From: Sphingomonas glacialis
GTDB lineage: Bacteria > Pseudomonadota > Alphaproteobacteria > Sphingomonadales > Sphingomonadaceae
Assembly: GCF_006439055.1 (NCBI RefSeq)
Contig: NZ_RCZC01000011.1
Location: 1 to 64,000 of the forward strand
DNA length: 64,000 bases
Direction: 5' to 3'
Below are positions 25,659-32,892 of the stretch, piece by piece. How positions within the stretch are numbered: the first letter of the stretch is position 1; each line of letters begins with the position of its first letter. A program made the position numbers and the translations under genes. Under the pieces are notes generated by a model. That model was given only the letters and a program-made list of their open reading frames with translations. It was not told the origin of the DNA and did not search any database.

Positions 25659-26246
25659 TCAGCCGCGCCCGCGACCGAAGCGCCGCATCCATGTCACCAG
25701 CGCGGCATCGGGATGCGTCCGCAGGATTTCGGCGAAGGTGTCGTCGGGTTCGTCCTGCCCGAGCTTGAAGCGCCCGGTGAGCGTCGTGACGCGCGCCCGA
25801 AAGGCGATGATCGCCGCAGCCATGCCGTGATAGCGCGGGCCGAGCTCGCTTGCCGACCAGCGATCGCCCTCCATCGCCTGCGTCAGCGCGTCGAGCGCGT
25901 GCGCGCTTTCGTCGGGCAGGAAGGCGATCTCGGCGGTGATCGCAACCTGCGCGTAATTCCAGGTCGGGCCCCAGTTGCGCCGCCCGGCATGGTCGGGCGA
26001 GACATAGCCGTGCGGCCCGTTGACAAGGATCGTCGCGGTCGGATCGCTTGTCAGATGGGCGTGGAGCGGATTGGAGCGCCCCATATGGCCGAGCAGATGC
26101 GTCAGCCGCCCGTCAGCGTCATATTCGCCGAGCAACGGCAGCAGGCTTTGCTCGCCGGTGCCGGGCGCGATGACCCAGGCGAGCGGATAGGCCGCGAGCA
26201 AGTCACGCACGTCTTGTGCGTCGAAACGGTCGAACAGGCCGGTCAT
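25659..26246 (-). CDS. FMN-binding PaiB-family protein
   Basis: This 195-residue soluble protein matches the PaiB-like FMN-binding split barrel: an N-terminal LLAAYPLAWVIAP, the HLLGHMGRSNPLHAHL phosphate/FMN region, ATILVNGPHGYVSPD, and the C-terminal FKLGQDEPDDTFAEI, in which the FKLxQN-like motif is modified to FKLGQD. Bacillus PaiB is a negative regulator of sporulation and protease genes; most homologues are untested flavin-binding proteins. It sits 64 bases upstream of the MocR-type gene on the same strand and may be co-transcribed with it. The call is by family only, and its role here is not known. Confidence 0.82.
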   Translation of the reverse strand: MTGLFDRFDAQDVRDLLAAYPLAWVIAPGTGEQSLLPLLGEYDADGRLTHLLGHMGRSNPLHAHLTSDPTATILVNGPHGYVSPDHAGRRNWGPTWNYAQVAITAEIAFLPDESAHALDALTQAMEGDRWSASELGPRYHGMAAAIIAFRARVTTLTGRFKLGQDEPDDTFAEILRTHPDAALVTWMRRFGRGRG

Positions 26247-26458
26247 TGGCGGGCGGCTGCCCTATCGCTACAGATCTGGATCACGCTGGCCCCCATGTCG
26301 CGGCCAGTGTGCGCAGCGCCGCGCGGGTCGCAAGCGCCAACACGGAGAATCGGTAAGGGCCAGTGCGTTATGCAGCTTGGCTCCACGCGCTTCGACAAAC
26401 TGGCGGGTCCAGCCGCGGATGCGCTGTGCAACGCTGCGGCGTGGTTGGAGGAACGGCA

Positions 26459-28132
26459 ATGATCGATCGGCGCACGGTGTTGGCAGGCGGGGCAACGGCA
26501 GGCGCGCTCGCCTGGCTCTCGGTCGGGCGCGCGCTGGCGATCGAGCGCGTGCTCGATGTCGCCTATGTCAATGCGACCGTCTGGACGGGCGAACGGTCGA
26601 ATCCGCTGAGCGATGCGATCGGGCTGGTCGGCGATCGTATCGTCGCGGTCGGCGCCGCGGCGGTGAAGGCGGCGATCGGGCGGAGGACTAAGGTGATCGA
26701 TCTCAAGGGCGCGTTCGTCACGCCGGGCTTCATCGACAATCATACGCATTTCATGATCGGCTCGGCGACGCTGTCGCAACCCGATCTGCTCTCCGCACCC
26801 ACGATCGACGATTTCGCGGCGCGGCTCGGCAAGGCGGCGCAGGCGCGGCCGGGCAAGTGGATCCTCGGCGGGAGCTGGGACGAACAACGGCTCGGCGGGC
26901 AATTGCCGACGCGCGGCTGGATCGATGCCGCGACAGGCGACACGCCGGTCGCGATTCCGCGCACCGATCTCCACATGTATCTGCTCAACAGCGCGGCCCT
27001 GAAGGCAGCCGGCATCACGCGCGACACGCCCGACATTGCCGGCGGGGTGATCGTCCGCGACGCCAAGGGCGAGCCGACCGGGATCCTCAAGGACAATGCC
27101 AAGACGCTCGCCGAGCGCGTCTTCCCGGTTCCGACGATGGCCGAGCGCGAAGCGACGATGCGCGACGGCATCGCGCACGGCCTGTCGCGCGGCTTCACCC
27201 AGGTCCACACGCCCGAGCCGTTCGACTGGACGACCTACGAGACCGCGCGCAGCCTGCGCACCAAGGGCGAGACCGACCTGCGCTTCTATTGCTTCGTGCC
27301 GATCCGCGATTGGGAGAAGATGGCGGCGATCGTCGCGGCCGAGGGGCGCGGCGATCAATGGGTGCGCTGGGGCGCGGTCAAGGCGCTGGCCGACGGCTCG
27401 CTCGGCTCGCGCACCGCGGTGTTCCGCGAGCCGTATAGCGATGCGCCCGACCAGCGCGGGGTGCGCGTCACCAGTTCGGCGGATCTCACCGCATTCGTTA
27501 CCGGCGCCGACAAGGCCGGGCTGCACGTCACGACGCACGCGATCGGCGATCTCGCCAATGACGATGTGCTCGACCTCTACGCCGAAGTGACGCGGGCCAA
27601 TGGCGCGCGCGACCGGCGCTTCCGGATCGAGCATGCGCAGCACCTCTCCGCCGCCGCGATCCCACGCTTCGCGGCGCAGAAGGTGATCGCTTCGGTTCAG
27701 CCGTTCCATGCGATCGACGACGGGCGTTGGGCGGTCGACCGGATCGGTGCGGCGCGCTTGCGCGGGACCTATGCGTTCCGATCGCTGATCGACAGCGGCG
27801 CGACGGTGACATTCGGGTCGGATTGGCCGGTCGGCCCGCTCGATGCGCTCGAGGGCATCTATGCCGCGACGACGCGCGAGACGATCGACGGCAAGAACCC
27901 GGCGGGCTGGCTACCGGCGCAAAAGACCACCGTCGAGCAAGCGCTGACCGCTTACACTGTCAACAACGCCTATGCGGGTTTCCAAGACGGCGTGGTTGGG
28001 CAGATAAAGCCGGGCTATCTCGCCGATCTGACGGTTCTCGACGCGAACCTGCTGCGGGTGCCGGTCGAGTCGATCAAGGCAGTCGGGGTGTTGCGCACGA
28101 TCGTCGGCGGGAGAGAGCGCTTTTCTCGATAG
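26459..28132 (+). CDS. Exported amidohydrolase, YtcJ type
   Basis: ATG 26459 has a GGAGGAAC ribosome site and begins MIDRRTVLAGGATAGALAWL, a twin-arginine signal. The 557-residue product is a metal-dependent hydrolase of the YtcJ/N-substituted formamide deformylase-like group. The metal ligands are visible as HTH in PGFIDNHTHFMIG, TTHAIGDLANDD, EHAQHL and FGSDWPVGPLDALEGIYAAT. The C-terminal beta-sandwich reads GQIKPGYLADLTVLDANLLR. These enzymes cleave amide or related C-N bonds in varied substrates. It is monocistronic and oriented away from the PaiB/MocR genes. The substrate is unknown; export suggests a nutrient or xenobiotic amide in the periplasm. Confidence 0.88.
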   Translation: MIDRRTVLAGGATAGALAWLSVGRALAIERVLDVAYVNATVWTGERSNPLSDAIGLVGDRIVAVGAAAVKAAIGRRTKVIDLKGAFVTPGFIDNHTHFMIGSATLSQPDLLSAPTIDDFAARLGKAAQARPGKWILGGSWDEQRLGGQLPTRGWIDAATGDTPVAIPRTDLHMYLLNSAALKAAGITRDTPDIAGGVIVRDAKGEPTGILKDNAKTLAERVFPVPTMAEREATMRDGIAHGLSRGFTQVHTPEPFDWTTYETARSLRTKGETDLRFYCFVPIRDWEKMAAIVAAEGRGDQWVRWGAVKALADGSLGSRTAVFREPYSDAPDQRGVRVTSSADLTAFVTGADKAGLHVTTHAIGDLANDDVLDLYAEVTRANGARDRRFRIEHAQHLSAAAIPRFAAQKVIASVQPFHAIDDGRWAVDRIGAARLRGTYAFRSLIDSGATVTFGSDWPVGPLDALEGIYAATTRETIDGKNPAGWLPAQKTTVEQALTAYTVNNAYAGFQDGVVGQIKPGYLADLTVLDANLLRVPVESIKAVGVLRTIVGGRERFSR

Positions 28133-28357
28133 GTGGCTTTACGGTCGCGCGCGGGGGGCGGTGGTCGTCACGTCTGCACTTCCGGCGGCTTCGGGAAGCG
28201 GGATTGCAAGTCGTATGTGCGAACATTCGCTCGGCCATGCCCGCGAACGGGGATATCGGGCTATGCAGTGTAATTTCGTCGTCAGCACCAACAGAGGCGC
28301 AATCCGCCTTTGGCAACGGAGGGCCGTCAAATTGTAGCGCGCCTGCAAGTTCGCATC

Positions 28358-28627
28358 CTACCAATATTTGGAGATCGCCCGAAACTGATCGATCGCGTGC
28401 TGTGGCCCGTCGCCGTCCTCGGCATGGACCAGACAATGATCGATATGGTCGTTGATGAGCGCGCGCTTGGCGCTGGCGATGGCATTCTCGACCGCCTGAA
28501 GCTGCTGCGCGATATCGACGCAGGGCCGCTCGTCCTCGATCATCCCCACGATGCTGCGCAGATGACCGGCAGCCCGGTTCAGCCGCTTGATGATCGCTGG
28601 ATGCGTGGTGTGAGCATGATGGGCCAT
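28358..28627 (-). CDS. CsoR/RcnR-family metal-sensing repressor, DmeR-like
   Basis: This 89-residue all-helical repressor starts MAHHAHTTHPAIIKRLNRAA. Candidate metal ligands are Cys36, His61 and Cys65 (the C-H-C set known for Cu(I) sensors of the CsoR type), together with the N-terminal His cluster (His3, His4, His6, His9) and His64. The string LINDHIDHCLVH resembles DmeR-type Ni/Co regulators of rhizobia. Proteins of this family bind G/C-tract operators as tetramers, and exactly such an operator, 28664-28704, lies 36 bases upstream. It is divergent from an NreB-like exporter gene, its expected target. Ni/Co is the more likely metal from context; Cu cannot be excluded by the ligands. Confidence 0.88.
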   Translation of the reverse strand: MAHHAHTTHPAIIKRLNRAAGHLRSIVGMIEDERPCVDIAQQLQAVENAIASAKRALINDHIDHCLVHAEDGDGPQHAIDQFRAISKYW

Positions 28628-28663
28628 ATCGCCCTTTAGACCCTGCGCGCCATATCTGTCGAG

Positions 28664-28704
28664 TATCCCCCAGGGGGGATAGACTCTATCCCCCCTGGGG
28701 GATA
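28664..28704. promoter_or_regulatory. 41-bp perfect palindrome of two G/C-tract operator sites
   Basis: Site one is TATCCCCCAGGGGGGATA (28664-28681), site two TATCCCCCCTGGGGGATA (28687-28704), the exact reverse complement of site one. The 5-base spacer GACTC keeps the symmetry except for its central C, so all 41 bases form one perfect palindrome centred on 28684. This is the ATA-C/G-tract-TAT operator type of RcnR/CsoR/DmeR repressors. It sits between the repressor start (28627) and the exporter start (28709), ending only 4 bases before the latter, so bound repressor would cover the exporter's transcription start and ribosome site. It probably controls both genes. Confidence 0.9.
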
Positions 28705-28708
28705 TGGA

Positions 28709-30040
28709 ATGAAGATGCTGAGCGTCCTCGCCAATCGAACCTATCGCCATTTGTTCCTCGCGCAGATCATCGCGCTGATCGGGACCGGCCTTGCAACCGT
28801 GGCGCTCGGTCTGCTGGCGTATGACATTGCGGGCGGGAATGCGGGCGCGGTGCTGGGCACGGCACTTGCGATCAAGATGGTCGCGTATATCGGCGTCGCG
28901 CCGATCGCCGGCGCGTTCGCCAATCGGGTGCCGCGACGCGCATTGCTCGTCAGCATGGACGCGATCCGTGCCGCGGTCGCGCTCTGCCTGCCGTTCGTCA
29001 ACCAGGTCTGGGAGGTCTATGTCCTGATCTTCGTCCTGCAATCGGCGTCGGCCGCGTTCACGCCGACCTTCCAGGCGACGATCCCCGAGGTTCTGCCGGA
29101 GGAACGCGATTACACGCACGCTTTGTCGCTTTCGCGCCTCGCCTACGACATGGAGAGCCTGACCAGTCCGATCCTGGCAGCGGGGCTGCTCACACTGATA
29201 AGCTATCACTGGCTGTTCTCGGGAACGGCAATCGGTTTCGTGGCCTCGGCGCTGCTCGTCGTCTCGACGGTATTGCCCAGGCCGGCGCCCATCGCGGATC
29301 AGAGCGGTATCTACGACAAGACGACGCGGGGCACGCGCATCTATCTCGGGACGCCGCGGCTGCGCGGATTGCTGGCGCTGACCCTGGCGTCCGCCGCGGC
29401 GAGCGCGATGGTGATCGTCAACACCGTCGTCATCGTGCGGGGCATGGGGTTCAACCAGCGCGACGTCGCCGTCACGCTCGCCGCCTTCGGGGGCGGTTCG
29501 ATCACCGCGGCGCTCACCCTGCCGCAGATTCTCGACCGCATTGCCGACCGCACGGTGATGATGGTCGCCGCAGTTGTTCTCACGCTCGCGCTCGCTGCGC
29601 TTGCGGCGATCACCATGGTGATGACGCTGGGGCCGGCATATTGGCATGTCCTGTTGGTCGGATGGCTGGTCCTGGGCATTGCCTATTCGGCGAGCGTCAC
29701 GCCGGCGGGACGGCTGCTGCGCCGCTCCGCGAACGCCGACGACCGACCCGCGCTGTTCGCGGCGCAGTTCGCGCTCAGCCATGTCTGCTGGCTGATCTGC
29801 TATCCCTTGGTAGGCCAACTCGGCGCGCACGTCGGGATGGCCGCTGCATTCGCGGGTATGGCGGTGGTCGCCGCGATCGGCGTCGTAGCGGCGCTGTTCC
29901 TGTGGCCGGCGCACGATCCCGACGTCATCGCGCATGCGCATGGCGACCTTGCCGCCGACGATCCCCATCTGCGCGACCATGCGGAGGGGGATCATGCCTA
30001 TGTCATCGATCGGCGCCATCCGAAGTGGCCAACCACGTGA
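28709..30040 (+). CDS. nreB: NreB-like major facilitator nickel/cobalt exporter
   Basis: This 443-residue MFS protein has about 12 membrane helices (first: HLFLAQIIALIGTGLATVAL) with the loop-2/3 type RVPRRALLVSMDAIRAAVAL. The tail beyond residue 400 is His-rich (AHAHGDLAADDPHLRDHAEG then DHAYVIDRRH), like the histidine-rich tail of NreB Ni resistance transporters. NreB-type proteins export Ni2+ and sometimes Co2+. It is divergent from the DmeR-like repressor across a palindromic operator. The start is ATG 28709 (MKMLSVLANR) or ATG 28715; neither has a strong ribosome site separate from the operator, so the transcript may be nearly leaderless. A dedicated exporter beside Czc points to nickel/cobalt. 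Confidence 0.87.
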   Translation: MKMLSVLANRTYRHLFLAQIIALIGTGLATVALGLLAYDIAGGNAGAVLGTALAIKMVAYIGVAPIAGAFANRVPRRALLVSMDAIRAAVALCLPFVNQVWEVYVLIFVLQSASAAFTPTFQATIPEVLPEERDYTHALSLSRLAYDMESLTSPILAAGLLTLISYHWLFSGTAIGFVASALLVVSTVLPRPAPIADQSGIYDKTTRGTRIYLGTPRLRGLLALTLASAAASAMVIVNTVVIVRGMGFNQRDVAVTLAAFGGGSITAALTLPQILDRIADRTVMMVAAVVLTLALAALAAITMVMTLGPAYWHVLLVGWLVLGIAYSASVTPAGRLLRRSANADDRPALFAAQFALSHVCWLICYPLVGQLGAHVGMAAAFAGMAVVAAIGVVAALFLWPAHDPDVIAHAHGDLAADDPHLRDHAEGDHAYVIDRRHPKWPTT

Positions 30041-30081
30041 CGCGCTTGCCGCGACCTGGCGTGCCGCCTAGGCTTGGCGCG

Positions 30082-30423
30082 ATGGCTATCCGTCGTTCCC
30101 GCTCTGTATTTCTCGGCGCCGTTCTGGCGGTCGTCGCTGTGTTCGGGATGATGGCTGTGTCGGGGTGGCACACTGCGATGGTCCATGACGACGATGCCAT
30201 GCATGTCGCCGCAGTCGAGCATGACCACGCCCCATCGCAACCGACCGATCCCGACGCCCCGATCCACCTGCTCGCCCATACGCTAGGGCAGTGGGTGACG
30301 ATCGCAGAACCGTTCGCGACGCTGATCGTGATCGTGGTCGCCGATCGGAGCTGGTCGGCGCCCGAGGCGAATTTTCGGAGCGGGATCGACCCGGCTGCGC
30401 TGTTGCGGCCGCCGCGGGGCTGA
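30082..30423 (+). CDS. Small exported His/Asp-rich protein of the czc operon
   Basis: This 113-residue protein starts at ATG 30082, MAIRRSRSVFLGAVLAVVAV, with a signal or anchor helix to about residue 28. It is followed by a charged His/Asp stretch (MVHDDDAMHVAAVEHDHAPS) that could bind divalent metal. A second hydrophobic segment near 75-90 (ITIAEPF... to IVVADRS region) precedes a basic end. It lies 41 bases after the exporter gene and 52 before czcC, on the same strand, and so is probably co-transcribed. Small metal-binding proteins are known from other czc/cnr/ncc operons but I cannot name a family. The role as periplasmic metal chaperone is inference. Confidence 0.65.
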   Translation: MAIRRSRSVFLGAVLAVVAVFGMMAVSGWHTAMVHDDDAMHVAAVEHDHAPSQPTDPDAPIHLLAHTLGQWVTIAEPFATLIVIVVADRSWSAPEANFRSGIDPAALLRPPRG

Positions 30424-30475
30424 GGATCGCCGGCGTTCGTCGCCGACACCTCACTCTACCGCAAAGGACCACCTT

Positions 30476-31735
30476 ATGACCGGCCATTATCGTCGGCGAC
30501 GCGCGTGTGCGCTCGCCGGCACGCTCGCGGTGCTGTGCCCAGCGGGCGCAGCGTGGGCGCAGACCGCGCCACCCTTCGCGCAGCTTCTGCAGCAGACGCG
30601 CGACGTGCCCCGTGTCGCCATCCTCAATGCCGATGTCGCGCGCGCGCGTGGCATCGCCGAGCAGGCGCGTGCGCGCCCCAACCCATCGATCACCGTGTAC
30701 GCCGAGAATTTTGCGGGCGACCTGTCGGGCAACGCGCGTGATCAGGAGCAGACGACGTTCCAGATCGATCAACCGATCGAGCTGGGCGGCAAGCGGGCGG
30801 CGCGGATCGCTGCCGGCGACGCCGGTATCGTCGCGGCAGAGGCGCGTACCCATGACGGACGCCTCGCCTATACGGCCGAGCTGGCGCGGGCCTATGCCAG
30901 CGCGGAGATCGCCGATCGCCGGATCGGTCTTGCCGAGGACGAGGTGGAGGAGGCAACGTCCGACCTGAAGGTCGCTCGCGCGCTCGTCGGCGCCGGCAAG
31001 GAAGCACGCCTGCGACAGGTGCAGGCCGAAACCGAGCTCAATACGCTCGAAGCGGATCTCGAGACGGCGCGCGCGCAGAACACCGCGGCACTCGCCCGTT
31101 TGTCAGCGCTGGCCGGCGTGTCGACGCCGTTCACCGGCGTTGCGGAATCGCTGCTCGATCGTCTCGATGCCCGTCCGGCGACGGGGCCGATCGATCCCCT
31201 GCAGGCGACGACGGTGCGTGTCGCGGAAGCTGAACGGGAGGCCGCGGCACGGGCGGTGACGGTGCAACAGCGCCTCGCGATCCCGAACATCACCGCGCAG
31301 CTCGGCGTGCGCCAGCTTCGCGTCGCAAGCGGACCGGCGGTCGTCGCCGGCGTCTCGGTTCCGCTGCCGGTGTTCGACCGCAATCGCGGCAACATCGCCG
31401 CGGCGCGTGCGGACCTGCAAGGCGCCGAGGCGCGGGCCGCTATGGCCCGGCTCGATGCCGAAGCTGGCACCCACGCCGCATTGGCGTTTGTCGAGGCCGC
31501 CGATCGCCGCGCGGCAGCGGCCGACCGCGCGATGCGGACCGCGGGCGAGGGATATCGGCTTGCACGGATCGCCTATGAGGCGGGCAAGTCCCCGCTGATC
31601 GAATTGCTCGCCGCGCGCCACAACCTCGGCGCTGCCCGTGGCGTCATTCTCGATGCCGCCATCGCGCGGCTCGACGCCCGCGCCAGTCTCGCCCGCCTTC
31701 AGGGCCTCACCATCACCGGAGAACCGGTCCAATGA
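30476..31735 (+). CDS. czcC: Outer-membrane factor of an RND metal-efflux system (CzcC)
   Basis: This 419-residue TolC-family protein starts at ATG 30476 with the signal RACALAGTLAVLCPAGAAWA, cleaved before QTAPP. Two repeats of long amphipathic alpha helices follow, with alanine-rich heptads such as ELARAYASAEIADRRIGLAE and ARADLQGAEARAAMARLDAE. The motif QPIELGGKRAARIAAG is typical of the CzcC/CusC branch. It forms the outer-membrane channel of the tripartite pump. Its stop overlaps czcB (ATGA). A small His-rich exported protein and the NreB-like exporter precede it. Confidence 0.92.
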   Translation: MTGHYRRRRACALAGTLAVLCPAGAAWAQTAPPFAQLLQQTRDVPRVAILNADVARARGIAEQARARPNPSITVYAENFAGDLSGNARDQEQTTFQIDQPIELGGKRAARIAAGDAGIVAAEARTHDGRLAYTAELARAYASAEIADRRIGLAEDEVEEATSDLKVARALVGAGKEARLRQVQAETELNTLEADLETARAQNTAALARLSALAGVSTPFTGVAESLLDRLDARPATGPIDPLQATTVRVAEAEREAAARAVTVQQRLAIPNITAQLGVRQLRVASGPAVVAGVSVPLPVFDRNRGNIAAARADLQGAEARAAMARLDAEAGTHAALAFVEAADRRAAAADRAMRTAGEGYRLARIAYEAGKSPLIELLAARHNLGAARGVILDAAIARLDARASLARLQGLTITGEPVQ

Positions 31736-32892
31736 CCGATAAAAATCGCCTCTACACCGGCGCCGCGATCGGGCTGGTCGCCGCAGCTGCGCTCGGCTTC
31801 GGCGCCGCGCGGCTCACCCAATCCTCGCCCGCGCCCGCGTCCACGGCCGCCGCGGCATCACCGGCCGCGCCCGTCGACACCGTGACGATGACGCCGCAGG
31901 CGGTCGCGACGTCGCAGATCACGGTCGCCCCGGCCGAGACCGGCCAAGTCGACGCCGCCATCCTCGCATCCGCCACGGTCGAGGCGATGCCGGATGCCGA
32001 GGCGGTGCTGACCGCCCGAGCGCCGGGCACCGTCACGCGCATCCTGTCGCGGATCGGCGATCCCGTCCGCGCCGGGCAGACGCTGGCGCTGGTCGAAAGC
32101 CGCGATGCCTCGCAGATCGCGGCCGACCGCGAGGCGGCATCGGCGCGCGTCACGCTCGCCGCACGGCAGCTTGCCCGCGAACGCACGCTGCTCAACCAGG
32201 GTGTCAGCCCGCGCGCCGACTTCGAGTCCGCACAGGCGAGCCTGGCCGTCGCGCAGGCCGATGCCCGTCGCGCGACTGCCGCGGCGGGCGCCGCCCGCGT
32301 ATCGCGCGATGGTCGTTCCGTCGCGGTCGTCAGCCCCGTGTCGGGGCGGGTGACGCGCGCGGCTGCCAATCTCGGGCAGTTCGTGGCGGCCGAGACCGAG
32401 CTGTTCCGCGTGGCCGATCCGCGCCGCCTCCAGATCACCGCCAGCGTGCCGCCCGCAGATGCCGGCCGCATCCGTACGGGCGACCGGGTAATGCTGACCA
32501 CCAACGAGGGTCAGACGATTGAGGCGCGGGTCCGCGCGGCGACGGGCGTCGTCGATCCGCAATCCCGCGCTGCGACGATCGTCGTGACACCGACCGCGGG
32601 CACCAGCACCCTGTCGCCCGGGCAGCTCGTCCAGGCGCGCATTCTTGCGACCGCAGGCGCGGCGCGGATCGGCATCATGGTGCCCCAGGATGCGGTCGAG
32701 ACGCTGGGACAACAGAGCGTCGTCTTCGTCCGCACTAAGGCCGGCTTCAAAGCGCGACCGATCCGGATCGGCAGTCGGTCGGGCGGCATGGTCGCCGTCG
32801 CCGAGGGCCTCGCGGCTGGCACGCCGATCGCGACGGTCAACGCCTTCCTGCTCAAGGCCGAGCTGGAGAAGAATGCGGGAGGCGGCGAATGA
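31732..32892 (+). CDS. czcB: Periplasmic adaptor (membrane fusion) protein of the RND pump (CzcB)
   Basis: This 386-residue protein overlaps czcC by ATGA and has an N-terminal anchor (YTGAAIGLVAAAALGFGAAR). The lipoyl/hairpin region begins with LTARAPGTVTRILSRIGDPV and RAGQTLALVESRDASQIAAD. The beta-barrel and membrane-proximal parts include VVSPVSGRVTRAAANLGQFV and MVPQDAVETLGQQSVVFVRT. It joins the inner-membrane pump CzcA to the channel CzcC. No extra His-rich metal domain, as seen in Cupriavidus CzcB, is visible. Its stop overlaps czcA (ATGA), so the three pump genes are strictly coupled. Confidence 0.92.
   Translation: MTDKNRLYTGAAIGLVAAAALGFGAARLTQSSPAPASTAAAASPAAPVDTVTMTPQAVATSQITVAPAETGQVDAAILASATVEAMPDAEAVLTARAPGTVTRILSRIGDPVRAGQTLALVESRDASQIAADREAASARVTLAARQLARERTLLNQGVSPRADFESAQASLAVAQADARRATAAAGAARVSRDGRSVAVVSPVSGRVTRAAANLGQFVAAETELFRVADPRRLQITASVPPADAGRIRTGDRVMLTTNEGQTIEARVRAATGVVDPQSRAATIVVTPTAGTSTLSPGQLVQARILATAGAARIGIMVPQDAVETLGQQSVVFVRTKAGFKARPIRIGSRSGGMVAVAEGLAAGTPIATVNAFLLKAELEKNAGGGE

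Noticed and set aside
28628..30019. Long minus-strand frame upstream of the repressor gene
   Set aside because: It is the antisense of the NreB-like exporter; only the last 89 codons (28358-28627) form a recognisable protein.
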